Source: Phaeosaccion multiseriatum
Taxonomy: Eukaryota; Ochrophyta, other classes
DNA: 64,000 nucleotides
Direction: 5' to 3'
Assembly: GCA_965112735.1 (NCBI GenBank)
Contig: OZ218963.1
Span: 2,976,001-3,040,000 of the forward strand
Shown: positions 44,938-54,886 of the stretch, piece after piece
Numbering within the stretch: position 1 is the stretch's first letter
How the letters are laid out: every line of letters starts with the position of its first letter
Notes under the pieces: generated by a model
Database searches by the model: none
Seen by the model: the letters and a program-made list of their open reading frames with translations, nothing else
Told to the model about the DNA's origin: nothing
Position numbers and translations under genes: made by a program

Positions 44938-47900
44938 ATGGCAGGGAAGAAGAAGGGCAAGGCGAGTCAGGAGAAGAAGGAGCAAAAGAAGCAAAGACAG
45001 GAGGCCAAGCAGAGCAAAGCTACCAAGAAGCAGGCCTCCAAGGTGCGGTCTCATTAATTTCTCCCCTCCGATCGCTCTCTCCTTGCCTTTCCCTACCAGG
45101 CTGTATCTTCTCCTGGCTCATGGGGACCACCACAAACCCCCTCTTTCTCTCTCCGTCTTTTGCTCCCTCTCTATCTATCCATCTGTTTTTCTCTCTCTAT
45201 CTCTCTCTCTCTCTTTCTTTCTCTCTTACTCTCTTCTCTTGTCCTTTCTCTCTCCCTCTCTGTCCCCATGTCTCTTTCCCTTAGGATGCAAAAGCGGTGG
45301 GAGAGGAGTCCATCGAAAGTATCTTGGCGGACATAGCGAAGAAGGAGGCTGAGCGCACCCACATAGATGTGACCGTGTGCCCCATCCCGCCCTCCCCCCG
45401 AGCCAACTTTAGCCTCACCGCCACGCCAACAGGCATGTAGAGTGGATGAGGCAGAGTAACTGCAAGGAAAGGGGCTTGTACCTCGCCTCTGACTAAATCC
45501 GACCCCTCAAACATGGTCTGAGTAGGCGACTTGTTGCTCTTCGGCGGAGAGTACTACGACGGACAGACTGCCAAATGCCACAACGAGCTGCTTCGCTGGA
45601 GCATTGACAAGGGAGAGTGGCGTCTCATTGAGAGCCCCAACACGCCCCCTCCGCGCTGCTCGCACCAGGCCCTCACGTACAAGGTAGGCAGGTACCTCAA
45701 GGTTTTTGGGCAAGCGGTGCATGTAGCTGGCCTAGAGCCCCTTTTCACCGCTACCCTATCTCACTTGCGCCTTTTCAACCCCGGCCCAAACAGGAGCACC
45801 TCTACATCTTCGGTGGAGAGTTTGCGACGAGTAAGTATCTTCACCTCACTCCGTCCCATATCCACCGTCTATCGCCCAGTCCCCCCCACCCACTGCCTCC
45901 TCTCCTTCACCACACACCAACACCACCCCTTCCCCTCACGGCCTACGTCCCCGACCTCTCTTCCCATTGTGACAGGTGAGCAATTCTTCCACTACAAAGA
46001 CCTGGTGCGCGCTTGGTTTCCCTGCCTTGCTCCCGTGCGTCCCTGTCCTCACCTTCGCTTTCTGTCGACGTCTCTCTTCTCGCTCTCTCTGTCTCTGTGT
46101 GTGTTTGGCACTTCAGTGGCGCCTGGATATCAAGACAAGCGCGTGGGAGGAGATTGAGATCAAGGGCAAGGGCCCGAGTGCCAGGAGCGGTCACCGGATG
46201 GTAGTGTGGCGAAACTATCTGGTGCTCTTTGGCGGCTTTTATGAGGCTTTCCGGGAGACGAAATGGTTCAATGACCTTTATTTGATGAGCCTGCAGGATT
46301 TCCGCTGGCAAAGGATTGACATCCCTCCCACTGCAGTGAGGCCCTCCGCCCGCAGCGGCCACCAGCTTGCTATTCACGTCGATCAGGTACAGAACGGTCC
46401 TGAAGCCTTGCCTTGAGTTGAGGTACAGAACACAGAGCCTGATGAAGCCTTGCCTTGAGTTGAGGCCCTTGCTCCGCTCTTGATCTTTCTCACGGGGTGA
46501 AGCGTCTGAGGCGTTACGCGGACGCACTGGGCTCCTTCGGACGGACATGTCCTCCTTTTCTTTAACCCTTTGTACGTGTGTATTCCTTGTCCGTCTATCC
46601 AAGGGAGGCGAACGCTGACGTCTTCCGCTGCCCCCTTTCCCGGCTCTGGCCACTCCCTCACTCACTCGACAGATGTTTTTGTACGGGGGCTACAGCAAGG
46701 AGAAGGTACGACAGGGTATAGGCGTGAGTTGATGGAGCACCGGCGTGCTCTAGACCTCGAGAGTATGTCGGGTTATTCCTGGACCCCCTGTACCGGAGGT
46801 GGGGTGCGCTTTCCCTCCAAGTCGTCTGTTGTCTTCGGTCTCTCTCCTTTGCACCAGGGGGAGGTCCCCTATACATGTACACGCACAAGACCCACAATTT
46901 TTGTCTCTTACGTTGTTGTCCACCACCGATCTGTGTGTGTTATTTATGTGTTACAGGAGGCAGGGAAGAAGTCGGAGGGCAAAGTTCACAATGACCAGTG
47001 GGTCCTGAATCTCAAGCCTGTACTGTCCAGCGGCATTCCTGTGTGGGACCGTATAGGGAAGAAAGGGGTCCCTCCCACCCCAAGATCTGGCGCAACGATG
47101 ACAGGTGAGCGAGCACCACCCCAGGCCTTGGGCTGGTCGTGAGAAAGGGGGCAGAATGACCCGATGGCAACCCCCCCTTTTTTGTCCATCATCATCAGCC
47201 ACCCCTTTGTTTATTCATCGAAGCGTGTGCCCACCCAGTGTCCACCCAGTGTGTGTGTATCTCATACGTATACCCCAATTTAATGTCTGACTTGAAACAG
47301 TGCATAAGGGCCGGGCCCTTCTCTTCGGCGGAGTCTATGACAAGGAGGTGAGCGAACGTAGGGAAGTAATACATTGACTTCCAAGTAGGAATTCACCAAC
47401 GTATACGTCTAAGGGAAGGACGGGAGAGAAGGGGGGCGAGGGGAGAGAAAGTCGAGAAGGAGATTCCTGCTGTGCTCCGTTGGTATTCGCTTCCGCCATG
47501 ACGCACCGATAGAACTTGTGTGCCTCATTCTGTGCCCCCCTAATAAGGGACCCCATCACGAGCTCGAGAGCGTTTTTTACAACGACCTGTACGCTTTCGA
47601 TATGGAGAGGAGGCAGTGGTACCGCCTGGCGCTGAAAACGCCGAAGGAGAAGGGCGAAGGAGGGAAGGCCAGGAAGATGAAAAAGAGACTGGCTGGGGTG
47701 GAGGAAGAAGGGAAAGAGGACGTAGAGGAGGAGGAGGAGGAGGAGGAGGAGGACTTCATAGACAGTGAAGATGAGGAGACGGAGGAGAATCGCTACAGCG
47801 AGAATGCCTTTGTGTATATAGATGAGCACGGCAAGCTGCAGTACATAGAGCCTGAAGAGGACGAGGAGCAGGAGGAGGAGAAGAAGAGGGGCGGGGGGGA

Positions 47901-49175
47901 TGTCAAGGCGCCAGCAGGAGCTGCGGCTGAAGACAGTGAAGCATGTCTACCGCCACCCCCGACGGGAGCAGAGGAAGGCGACTTGGTAGTACCAGCGCCG
48001 TCGGTGGCGTCGGATGCTTCTCCCCCTCCGGAGCCGCAACGTACGCCCACCTTGGCCGCCTCTGCAGAGGAAGCAGCTGCGGCCAATGCGGCTGCTGCGG
48101 CTGCTGCAGCTGCTGCCATGCGGGCTGTGCCGCTGCCTCGAATCAACCCCGCATTGGTTGTGCGGGGCAACACCCTCTTTATCTACGGGGGGCTGTTGGA
48201 GGTGAAAGACAGAGAGTACACACTTGACGACTGCTGGAGCATCGATCTCAACACCAGAACGGAGTGGAAGCGTTGCTTGGAAGGTAAGCATGTGTGTATA
48301 TGTGTATATGAGAGAAGGAGTGTTTGCTGTCTTGGGGTGAGAAATCATACATGCCCCTCCCCACCCAACCATGACTGAATGCGCTGCCTCTCTTTCCCCT
48401 CGACGCCCCTCTACCCACTTTTTGCCTCCTCCTCGCAGGCACGATGGACTCTCAGGTCTGGAGGGACGATGCAGAGCTGGACAGTGAGATGGGTAGCGAG
48501 ATGGGGGCGGATGAACACGAAGACGACGAGGACGAGGACGACGAGTGGGATGAGGAAGACGACGGTTACGGGGATGAGGACGAAGAGGAAGACGTGCAGG
48601 TGGTCAAGAGCATTGGAATGACGTGTGTGAGCCTCGATGACGATGGCGAAGAGCAGCAATCATCCCGGGACGAGGAGAAGGAGAAGGCGCGCCAGCGCAA
48701 GAAACAGGAGAAAAAGGAGGGCAAGGAGCGGAAAAAGGAGGGTATCCGAGGAGAGATTCGACGGCTGCAGGAGCAGCTCGCCCTGGACGACCCAAATCGG
48801 ACCCCCAATGGACAGGAGACGTTGCGAGAGTTCTACGCGAGGTAAGTTGGCCCTTCCTTGGTGGGCGGGGAAGTCTTCGTGCGCTGGTCCAGATCCCCTT
48901 TCTTCCCTCGCCTCTTATTTCCCTTACTCACTTCCCACAGGACCTGGGGGTACTGGGTAAGTCAGTGGATCGCTCGGCTTGAGGCGCAGGGTAGTCATGA
49001 AAAATTCAGCGAGAAGGAGCTGCGAAGAGACGCGTTTGCCCTTGCTGCAGAGCGGTTCGAGGAGCTGGCGCCTGTGCTGTCACGGCTCGCTGAGCTCGAG
49101 GCCGAGAGGGCAGAGCGAGAGGCCGAGAAGAGGAACGCCAAGTCTGCGGCCGGGGGAGGCAGAAAGCATAGATAG
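44938..49175 (+). CDS. KLHDC4: Kelch-repeat protein, KLHDC4 type with C-terminal DUF4110-like domain
   Basis: Beta-propeller protein conserved in eukaryotes, biochemical role not defined. Exons: 44938-45042, 45285-45432, 45526-45683, 45794-45830, 45976-46004, 46117-46386, 46673-46705, 46957-47104, 47301-47347, 47548-48283, 48439-48841, 48941-49175; 782 residues. The Lys-rich start MAGKKKGKAS is followed by kelch blades DLLLFGGEYYDGQ, EHLYIFGGEFAT, NYLVLFGGFYEAF, MFLYGGYSKEK, ALLFGGVYDKE and NTLFIYGGLLEVKDREYTL. EQFFHYKDLW and SARSGHRMV match KLHDC4 specifically. An acidic linker with Ala repeats interrupts blades 5 and 6, and a second acidic stretch leads to TLREFYARTWGYWVSQWI, the DUF4110-like end. 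Intron 2 is GC-AG. Exons 4, 5 and 7 are 37, 29 and 33 bp. Human KLHDC4 is about 520 residues, so the excess is linker. Confidence 0.93.
45433..45525 (+). other. GC-AG intron 2 of the kelch gene
   Basis: Exon 2 ends CCAACAG and the intron begins GCATGT; the acceptor is GAGTAG. This join gives TPTG-DLLLFGGE, the expected start of the first kelch blade, in the right phase. Without splicing there the frame stops after two codons. Confidence 0.7.
46382..46465 (+). repeat. Tandem duplication spanning a splice donor
   Basis: A unit of about 40 bp starting at the donor (GGTACAGAAC) and ending TGAAGCCTTGCCTTGAGTTG occurs twice in a row, so the GTACAG donor after kelch exon 6 (46386) is duplicated about 36-40 bp downstream. 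Confidence 0.75.
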
Positions 49176-49308
49176 TGTAGAGCAGACGGAGAGGGCAGAT
49201 CTGACCCACAAATGGAGCTTTGGGTCTCATTGGCTATGTGCAGCCATCACCGCAATCCCAGTGCGGACATTCATCTTCGCTGTCACTCGGACGACATGAC
49301 ATTCAATC

Positions 49309-49570
49309 GGCCCTGGACAAGGTTATCTGATTACTGATTATATGGCGCCAGCCGGGCCTGATTACTTCGGCCCCTGACATGCTTCTGAGACAGGCCAGCC
49401 CAGAAGCAGGAAGCAGGGTCGCCTTAGAAGCATGTCAGGGGCTCGACCCTGGACAAGGTTACAGTGTGCGCCGGCCATAATCAGTAATCAGGCCGGGTGG
49501 CGCCAATAATCAGTAATCCGGCCGGCTAACGCCGGTCATAATCAGTAATCAGATAACCTTGTCCAGGGCC
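49309..49570. mobile_element. 262-bp miniature inverted-repeat element with a nested hairpin
   Basis: Perfect 33-bp terminal repeats (49309-49341, 49538-49570) begin GGCCCTGGACAAGGTTATCT. The interior repeats ATAATCAGTAATC with GGCGCCAGCCGG or a variant of it. A second, internal CCCTGGACAAGGTTA lies at about 49446. No coding sequence and no clear target duplication. Confidence 0.8.
49370..49442. mobile_element. 73-bp inverted-repeat insert inside the larger element
   Basis: Perfect 17-bp ends GCCCCTGACATGCTTCT with the complementary right end. TCG lies directly outside on both sides, a possible 3-bp target duplication. The interior has AGAAGCAGGAAGCAGG. Confidence 0.7.
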
Positions 49571-49750
49571 AAAGGGGCCGACCGCGTAACCGGAACACGA
49601 AAACACAGATTTCCCCCCGGGGGAAACGAAATTTGTTGACTTATGCGGCTCATACACACGTCGCATACGAGAAGTTTTCATTGAAGAGAGACAGGTAGGC
49701 AGCGCATCCGTTCCTTCCTCCTCTGGGCGTGGTACATGGACAGGTGAGAG

Positions 49751-50686
49751 TTGTGGTGCCTTTTTTTGGTAGGAAAGGCTTTGGTTGTTGGTTGCCGTTC
49801 CCTTCGAAAAGAGCATCTCATTTCGTACCCTCTCCTTTCCTTCCTCGTCCGCTCTATCTCTCTGGTCGTTCGCGAGCAGTTGGCCCTGATACACCATCAA
49901 GAGTGGAAAGGGAAAAAGGAGATGCTGGGCCGGTGGTGCATGGGAGGCGACTCTGGTGCGGTAGAGGATGAGTGGGGAGACTTTTCGTTTGAAGATGCCA
50001 TGGTCGGCGAATTTAGCGGTAGCAGCAGCAGCGGAGACGCTTCGCGTACAGTAAAAGCAGTGCCCCGATACGGTCAGGAAGGTCCAGGGAAACTGTCTTC
50101 GCCGGAGCGTTCGTCTTTGGCCAGGGAGAAAGCGGTTCATGCCCTACCCCTCCCTGTTCAACTGTGCCATCCTGTGGCGCACGCAGTGCCAATTGCGTTT
50201 CACCCGGGGAGTTCCTACCTAGACGGAGAGGAGAGCTGCAGCAGCTTAGTGTGGGGGGATGGTGAGGAGGGCTGGAGCTGCTGCAGCACAAGTCTATCTG
50301 TAGCGGGTAGCATGAAGACAAGCGTTGCCGAGGATCTTGTCGCCGAGGAAGAGGAGGACGAGTACGGCACGCATGCCCAAGCAGCCTCACAGCAAACCCG
50401 CCGGCTGTGCATGCCGGCCCCCAACAGTAGCTTCTTGGCCTGCACTCCCCCCACCCGAGCAACCAACCCCCTGCAAATGGACCCCAGCTTCAGGGCCAAG
50501 CAAAGCCTGGCCCATGATGAAGCACATAGAATGAGGGTGGAGGTGAGGAAGGTGGAGCAGGCCATGGCGGATGGGCAAGACGGCAGCGGGACGGAGGACG
50601 AGGGGGAGGAAGGAATCTGTGCCACCTGTGCCACTATTGTGACGCCTGTGGCGGTGATGGTGGATGGGCAGGAGCATGTCTCGTGA
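49751..50686 (+). CDS. Hypothetical protein, acidic and Ser-rich
   Basis: Open for 311 residues with coding-like composition from about 49880 onward, but I recognise no family. Visible features are a cluster EDEWGDFSFEDAMVGEF followed by poly-Ser, repeated Cys-rich patches (SCSSLVW, WSCCSTS), an acidic EEEEDEY patch, a helical segment AKQSLAHDEAHRMRVEVRKV and a C-terminal ICATCATIVTP pair of Cys residues. The first 40 residues are hydrophobic and may be upstream sequence; a splice acceptor at 49877-49879 could join an unseen first exon, or translation could start at MLGRWCMGG (49922). The 3' end converges on PGAP1. The function is unknown. Confidence 0.45.
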   Translation: MWCLFLVGKALVVGCRSLRKEHLISYPLLSFLVRSISLVVREQLALIHHQEWKGKKEMLGRWCMGGDSGAVEDEWGDFSFEDAMVGEFSGSSSSGDASRTVKAVPRYGQEGPGKLSSPERSSLAREKAVHALPLPVQLCHPVAHAVPIAFHPGSSYLDGEESCSSLVWGDGEEGWSCCSTSLSVAGSMKTSVAEDLVAEEEEDEYGTHAQAASQQTRRLCMPAPNSSFLACTPPTRATNPLQMDPSFRAKQSLAHDEAHRMRVEVRKVEQAMADGQDGSGTEDEGEEGICATCATIVTPVAVMVDGQEHVS

Positions 50687-51318
50687 GCGCCAGGAGCAGC
50701 AGGTTTCTTGCTGACTGTACGATACGATGTCTTAGGGGAATTTTTGTTATGAACGGACGGGAGAGGTTGTAATCATGCTGTGTATGAGGGGAGGGGATTG
50801 GTAATTAGACGGAGGGACAGGGGGCAGGTTGACTGCGGAGATGGACAGCTATTAGACATCATCCAAAGTAGTACCTGCCCTTGTACAAACAAAGGCAGAG
50901 GGGGAAGGGGGGGGAGGCGCAAAATACAGGATTAAAAAGAAAGAAAAGAAAGAAAGACAAGAGGACGGAAGAGGAAGAAGCAGAGGTGAAACAGGCGGGT
51001 TGAGTGCTCTGAAAGTTTGGGGAACACTCACACACACGTGCGTGGCAGGTGGTGAGTGGGGCGGGCGGGCACTCACGCGTATACACATACAAACACATGA
51101 CATACGCACATTTCGGCGAGGAGTGTGCATGTTTAGAAATGGAGGCGGGAGGAGGGGGGTTCAGGGTATTTTTGTAGGGATATCCGGCGATGTATTGTAA
51201 GGCGCGGAGCGTGGCGGCATGCGCCACGCAGCTTTTACATGTTTGCGCAGAACCAAAAACAAAAGGCATACGATACCGCTTATTTTTTTCTCTTTTTGGC
51301 ACTGACACTACTAGACAG
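50687..51318. other. Convergent intergenic region, hypothetical gene / PGAP1
   Basis: 632 bp with the 3' ends of two converging genes. A/G-rich stretches (about 50930-50985) and short AC runs are seen; no exon or RNA gene. Confidence 0.55.
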
Positions 51319-54300
51319 TTATTTATCGTAGCGGAGATGTAGTGAGGTGAGGCCCAGCGCCGAGCAGAGCAAGACCCAGTGACACAACACCGGTTCGGCC
51401 AGCACGCTAAGGCCTCCACACACTACAGTGAGGTAGCAAAGGGCAAGCAAGGCCAGCCCATGACCTTGGTCCGAGGGCAGGTCGCTACCATGCCCCCGCC
51501 GTCGCTCTGAATTCAATCCTCTCCCCCCTTGCCAACCGGCAGCAACTGCGCCGGCACCCCCTGTGCAGACACGGCAAGAGCAGACGCAAAACTCGCAAAA
51601 CAGGCGAGGATCTTGCCGCCAGCGGGAGCAGCAGTCGCAAGCCACGACTCGGAAGGCCGGCCCGACAACCACCCCTCGTGCCACCTCCGTGCTCCCCGTA
51701 TTGCTCTCCTCAAAGATGGCCCCAATGCCCCCATCCGCATGGAAGCACGCTCCGCACTCCCCATGCGGACCTTTAACCCCCCCCTTGACCGCTGACGCCA
51801 CAGCTGCTGCGGCTGCGCTTGCTGCCGCGGCTGCTCTGCGGGCAGCCTCCGCTGCTGCTGCTCCTCCTCCTCCTCCTCCTCGCTCTCCTGGGCGTCCATC
51901 GTGCTGCCCAAACATCCGTCCCCACTCTCCCACCACATAGTCTCTGGCGCTCTCTGGCATGGGAAAGGCATGGCCCAATCTTGCTCGAAGCAGGTTGAGA
52001 GTGACGCATCCCAGAATGAGTATTCCGCGAAGAAGCGGGGCGTTGGAGGGTCGGAAAAAGTCCTCCTTCTCATAGTAGGCATCCCATGCCGGCAACAGCA
52101 CGGGGAAGAGTGCAGCCACGGTCGGTAGGACATGCATTATCACGACTAGTCGCTGATAGCGCCATACATCCGCCCCTGACCTCGGCCCCGGCCCTGCTGC
52201 CGTGGGGAAGACCACCAAGCTGACCACGATGAAACAAAACAGCGCCCACAAGGCCAGTAGTAAGAGAGTGAGCTCAGACCTGGGCGAAAGCGAAAGCCGC
52301 AACTGCAGTTTTCCATTGTCAGCTAGGCCAAAGTGGCCGAAAGCAAACGCCAGGGGGCCTGCAAGCACCATCAACTTCTTCAGCCAGAGCGAGTTCAACC
52401 AACGCTTCCGTGCCGAGGGCCCGGCCCACAGGTGGGCGAAGATACCCAACACGCATAGGAGCAGGTTGAGCAGCAGCATGACCGAAACTACCGCCAGATA
52501 CAGGACGACGACGACGAAAATACCGTCGGGCAAACTCGTCCCTTTTGTCAGCTCTGCCAACTGCTCCAAGAACAGAACGTCAAGGATATTCGCGGGCAGC
52601 CCCATGATTGTCCCCATCGCTCGGCAAGGTGGCTGCAACCACCACGCTGCCTCGCCACTCCACGCCTCCACCGCGGGTGAAAGCATCGAGCCAAACAGCC
52701 CCCACCACAGCACCCCCGTCAGCAACTTGCGTGCTGACGGTGACAATCGCGCCCAAGCACGCCGCAAGCCCGGGCCTTGCACATGCGTTGGGGGGAGGAG
52801 CAGAGAGGCCACGGAGGGCAGTTCCACGAGTGATCGCTCACGCTTAGAGCCCCCCTTTGGATGCATCACGCCGACAGACAAGGCAGCGCCGACCACAAGG
52901 AGACACACCAACACCCACGCAGGAAGCCAGAGCTGTGCATTGCGCACGAGCCCAAGCTCTCCAAGCAACAGGTACCACGGCGTAACCGTTCCCTCCTTCT
53001 CTACCACTGAGCGTCGCCCTTTCCCGTGCGTCCAATGATCCAAGGCCGAAGGAGACAAGAGAGCGTTGGCAAGAACCTCTACCCTCTCCCGCGCAGAAGT
53101 CTCTGTGTCGTGCTGCTGTACTAGGCCGATGAGTCCCTCCGTGACACGTGATACCACCTGACCGCACCACAGCATGGCCATGTGGTCGACTGTGAAGCCC
53201 ACACCGGCCATCTCACCCGTGGAAATGCTAATACTGTTCGCGGGCATTGTGATCCCGGAAGTGTCACACTGGCTACTGTACACAAAGGTGTCGCGTTGAC
53301 CGCCGAAAATGCTCACCAAGGCAACATTGCGGGTGACGCCACTTAGTTCTCCCATTTGCTGCCGTTGCTCCCAAAACCGCTGCTGCACCGACGGAGAGCC
53401 ACCCCCGGCCTCTCCCTGCCCCGCCTCGCCTTCGTCCTGGACGCAAGCTTCATCTTCTCCTCCTTCTCCACCGGCAGCTACTGCGACAGTGGCATTTCCA
53501 CTCAGTGCAACAGCAGCCGCTGTGCCCGACCCCGCCATGCCTTTTACCGGAAGCAAGCCCGCTTCCCTTTGCCAAAGATCATTCGTCGTCCTATAGAGCT
53601 GAGAAATACTAGGGTCCAGCAAGAAGGGGGGGGCTGCATGAGGCGAGCCCAGCGTCACAAGGTCCGAGATGGAGTTGGGGCTGTAGCTCTCTAGAGTGAA
53701 CGCGGCTCGGGCGACAACTCCGCCGAACGAGTGCCCCACCACGATTACCTTCGCATTCTCCTTTCGTTTATACAGGGAACGAATGGTCCGCACTGCCTCG
53801 TTCAGGAAGGCAGCCTGCGCAGTAGAAGGGAGTATCACATAAAGGGGGAAGGAGGACGGAGAGAGAGAGGAGAGTGGGGGGCGTCAGCGGACGCGCCGTC
53901 ATTATCCTTCTCATCTACTGCGTCGAACAAGGGCTGCCACTCAACTTCGCTTAGCATTCACTTCACTTCACCGTCCCTGACCCACCTGCCTCCACGCCAG
54001 AGCGCCCGACAAGGCCGTCATTTCCTCTCCAAAGTCGAGTGCGTAGAAGTCCAGGTTGTGGTGAGGACTCTCTCCACGGACAGCGGCCGCGGCCGCCCCT
54101 CCAAACGATCGCACTTGCTTATAGTCTCCCAGGTGACCCGGCACAAAGAGCACAGGGCTACCCTGCGGGGCCCGCACGGCTTCTTCCCTGGAAGTCTGCT
54201 GGTGCTGCTGTTTGTGCGGGTGCCGGAGGTTATCAAGGTATCGAACTAACTTGTACTTTGGAAACGCTGGGACGACTCCAACCTGCTCATACGAGGCTAG

Positions 54301-54462
54301 CATGTGGCTCATCTCGCACTGGTTGGGCTCGTTCCAACCCGCTTTGGGCCTCTGCAGCACCGCGAGAACCCCCAGCACCACCACGGGTAGCACCACGGAG
54401 AGCCAGGCACTCCATCGTGGAGTGGAGGGGACACTACACGCACTGCTGCCGAACCGCCCCAT
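51319..54462 (-). CDS. PGAP1: GPI inositol-deacylase, PGAP1 type
   Basis: ER membrane lipase that removes the inositol-linked acyl chain from GPI-anchored proteins. Two exons, 54462-53986 and 53814-51319, give 990 residues. An N-terminal signal-anchor (WLSVVLPVVVLGVLAVL) is followed by NQCEMSHMLASYEQV and the PGAP1 signature PVLFVPGHLGDYKQVRSF, then YALDFGEEMTALSG. The nucleophile elbow is VVGHSFGG (Ser about 188), followed by LVTLGSPHAAPP. VDHMAMLWCGQVVSRV contains the family His. About eight hydrophobic segments fill the C-terminal half, ending CHWVLLCSALGLTSLHLRYDK. A Gly/Ala-rich insertion lies near residues 720-760. The start at MGRFGSSACS was chosen because it directly precedes the anchor; an upstream in-frame ATG would add 67 residues. 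Confidence 0.92.
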
Positions 54463-54886
54463 CCTCTGGTTTGTCGCCACTTTTTGGGGCTGCCGTCTGC
54501 CCCGGTTCCCGGGTTGTGGGGCTACCAGTTTCAGTTCCAGTTGGGCTATTTTTTTCGCTCTGCCTGCCGCTGGCTCGCTCGCAATGAAGCCCGCGTGCGC
54601 TCTCAACAGCACGCGGACGGTGTCTGGAGTCTGAGGTGGGTAGAGACCCTCCCTACGTTGCAATTGTGTGCCGCCAAAGTGTGTTTACTTTTTGAAATCA
54701 ATGAAATGGTTTATAACCCCCTTGGGAGAGGGAGCGAGCCGGTTGCCTGTTGCCTGCCTCTCGTCGGCGTCAGTCCGCGCGACTTGGGCCACGCTATCCG
54801 CTAACGCCTATCTGCTAACGCCTATCTGCTAACGGCTGGCGTTGGCCGGTCCACTACCAACTTTCGCGGCCGCTAGTGCAGTTTGA
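54463..54886. other. Intergenic region, PGAP1 upstream / DUF1995 3' end
   Basis: 424 bp between two - strand genes. It contains the degenerate iteron array at 54791-54850 and nothing else recognisable apart from a possible 5' extension of PGAP1. Confidence 0.55.
54791..54850. repeat. Degenerate iteron array of the GATAG inverted-repeat family
   Basis: CGCTATCCGCTAACGCCTAT is followed by two further CTGCTAACGCC-type units and GGCTGGCGTTGGCCGG. The units resemble the interiors of 31192-31314 and 42186-42352, but terminal repeats are missing. Confidence 0.55.

Larger units (their letters stand above)
49176..49750. other. Intergenic region, kelch gene to hypothetical gene
   Basis: 575 bp between two + strand genes, with the 262-bp inverted-repeat element (49309-49570) taking up its centre. 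The rest shows no exon. Confidence 0.6.

Noticed and set aside
52202-53038. 278-codon frame on the + strand
   Set aside because: It is antisense to the continuous PGAP1 exon 2 and has no recognisable domain.
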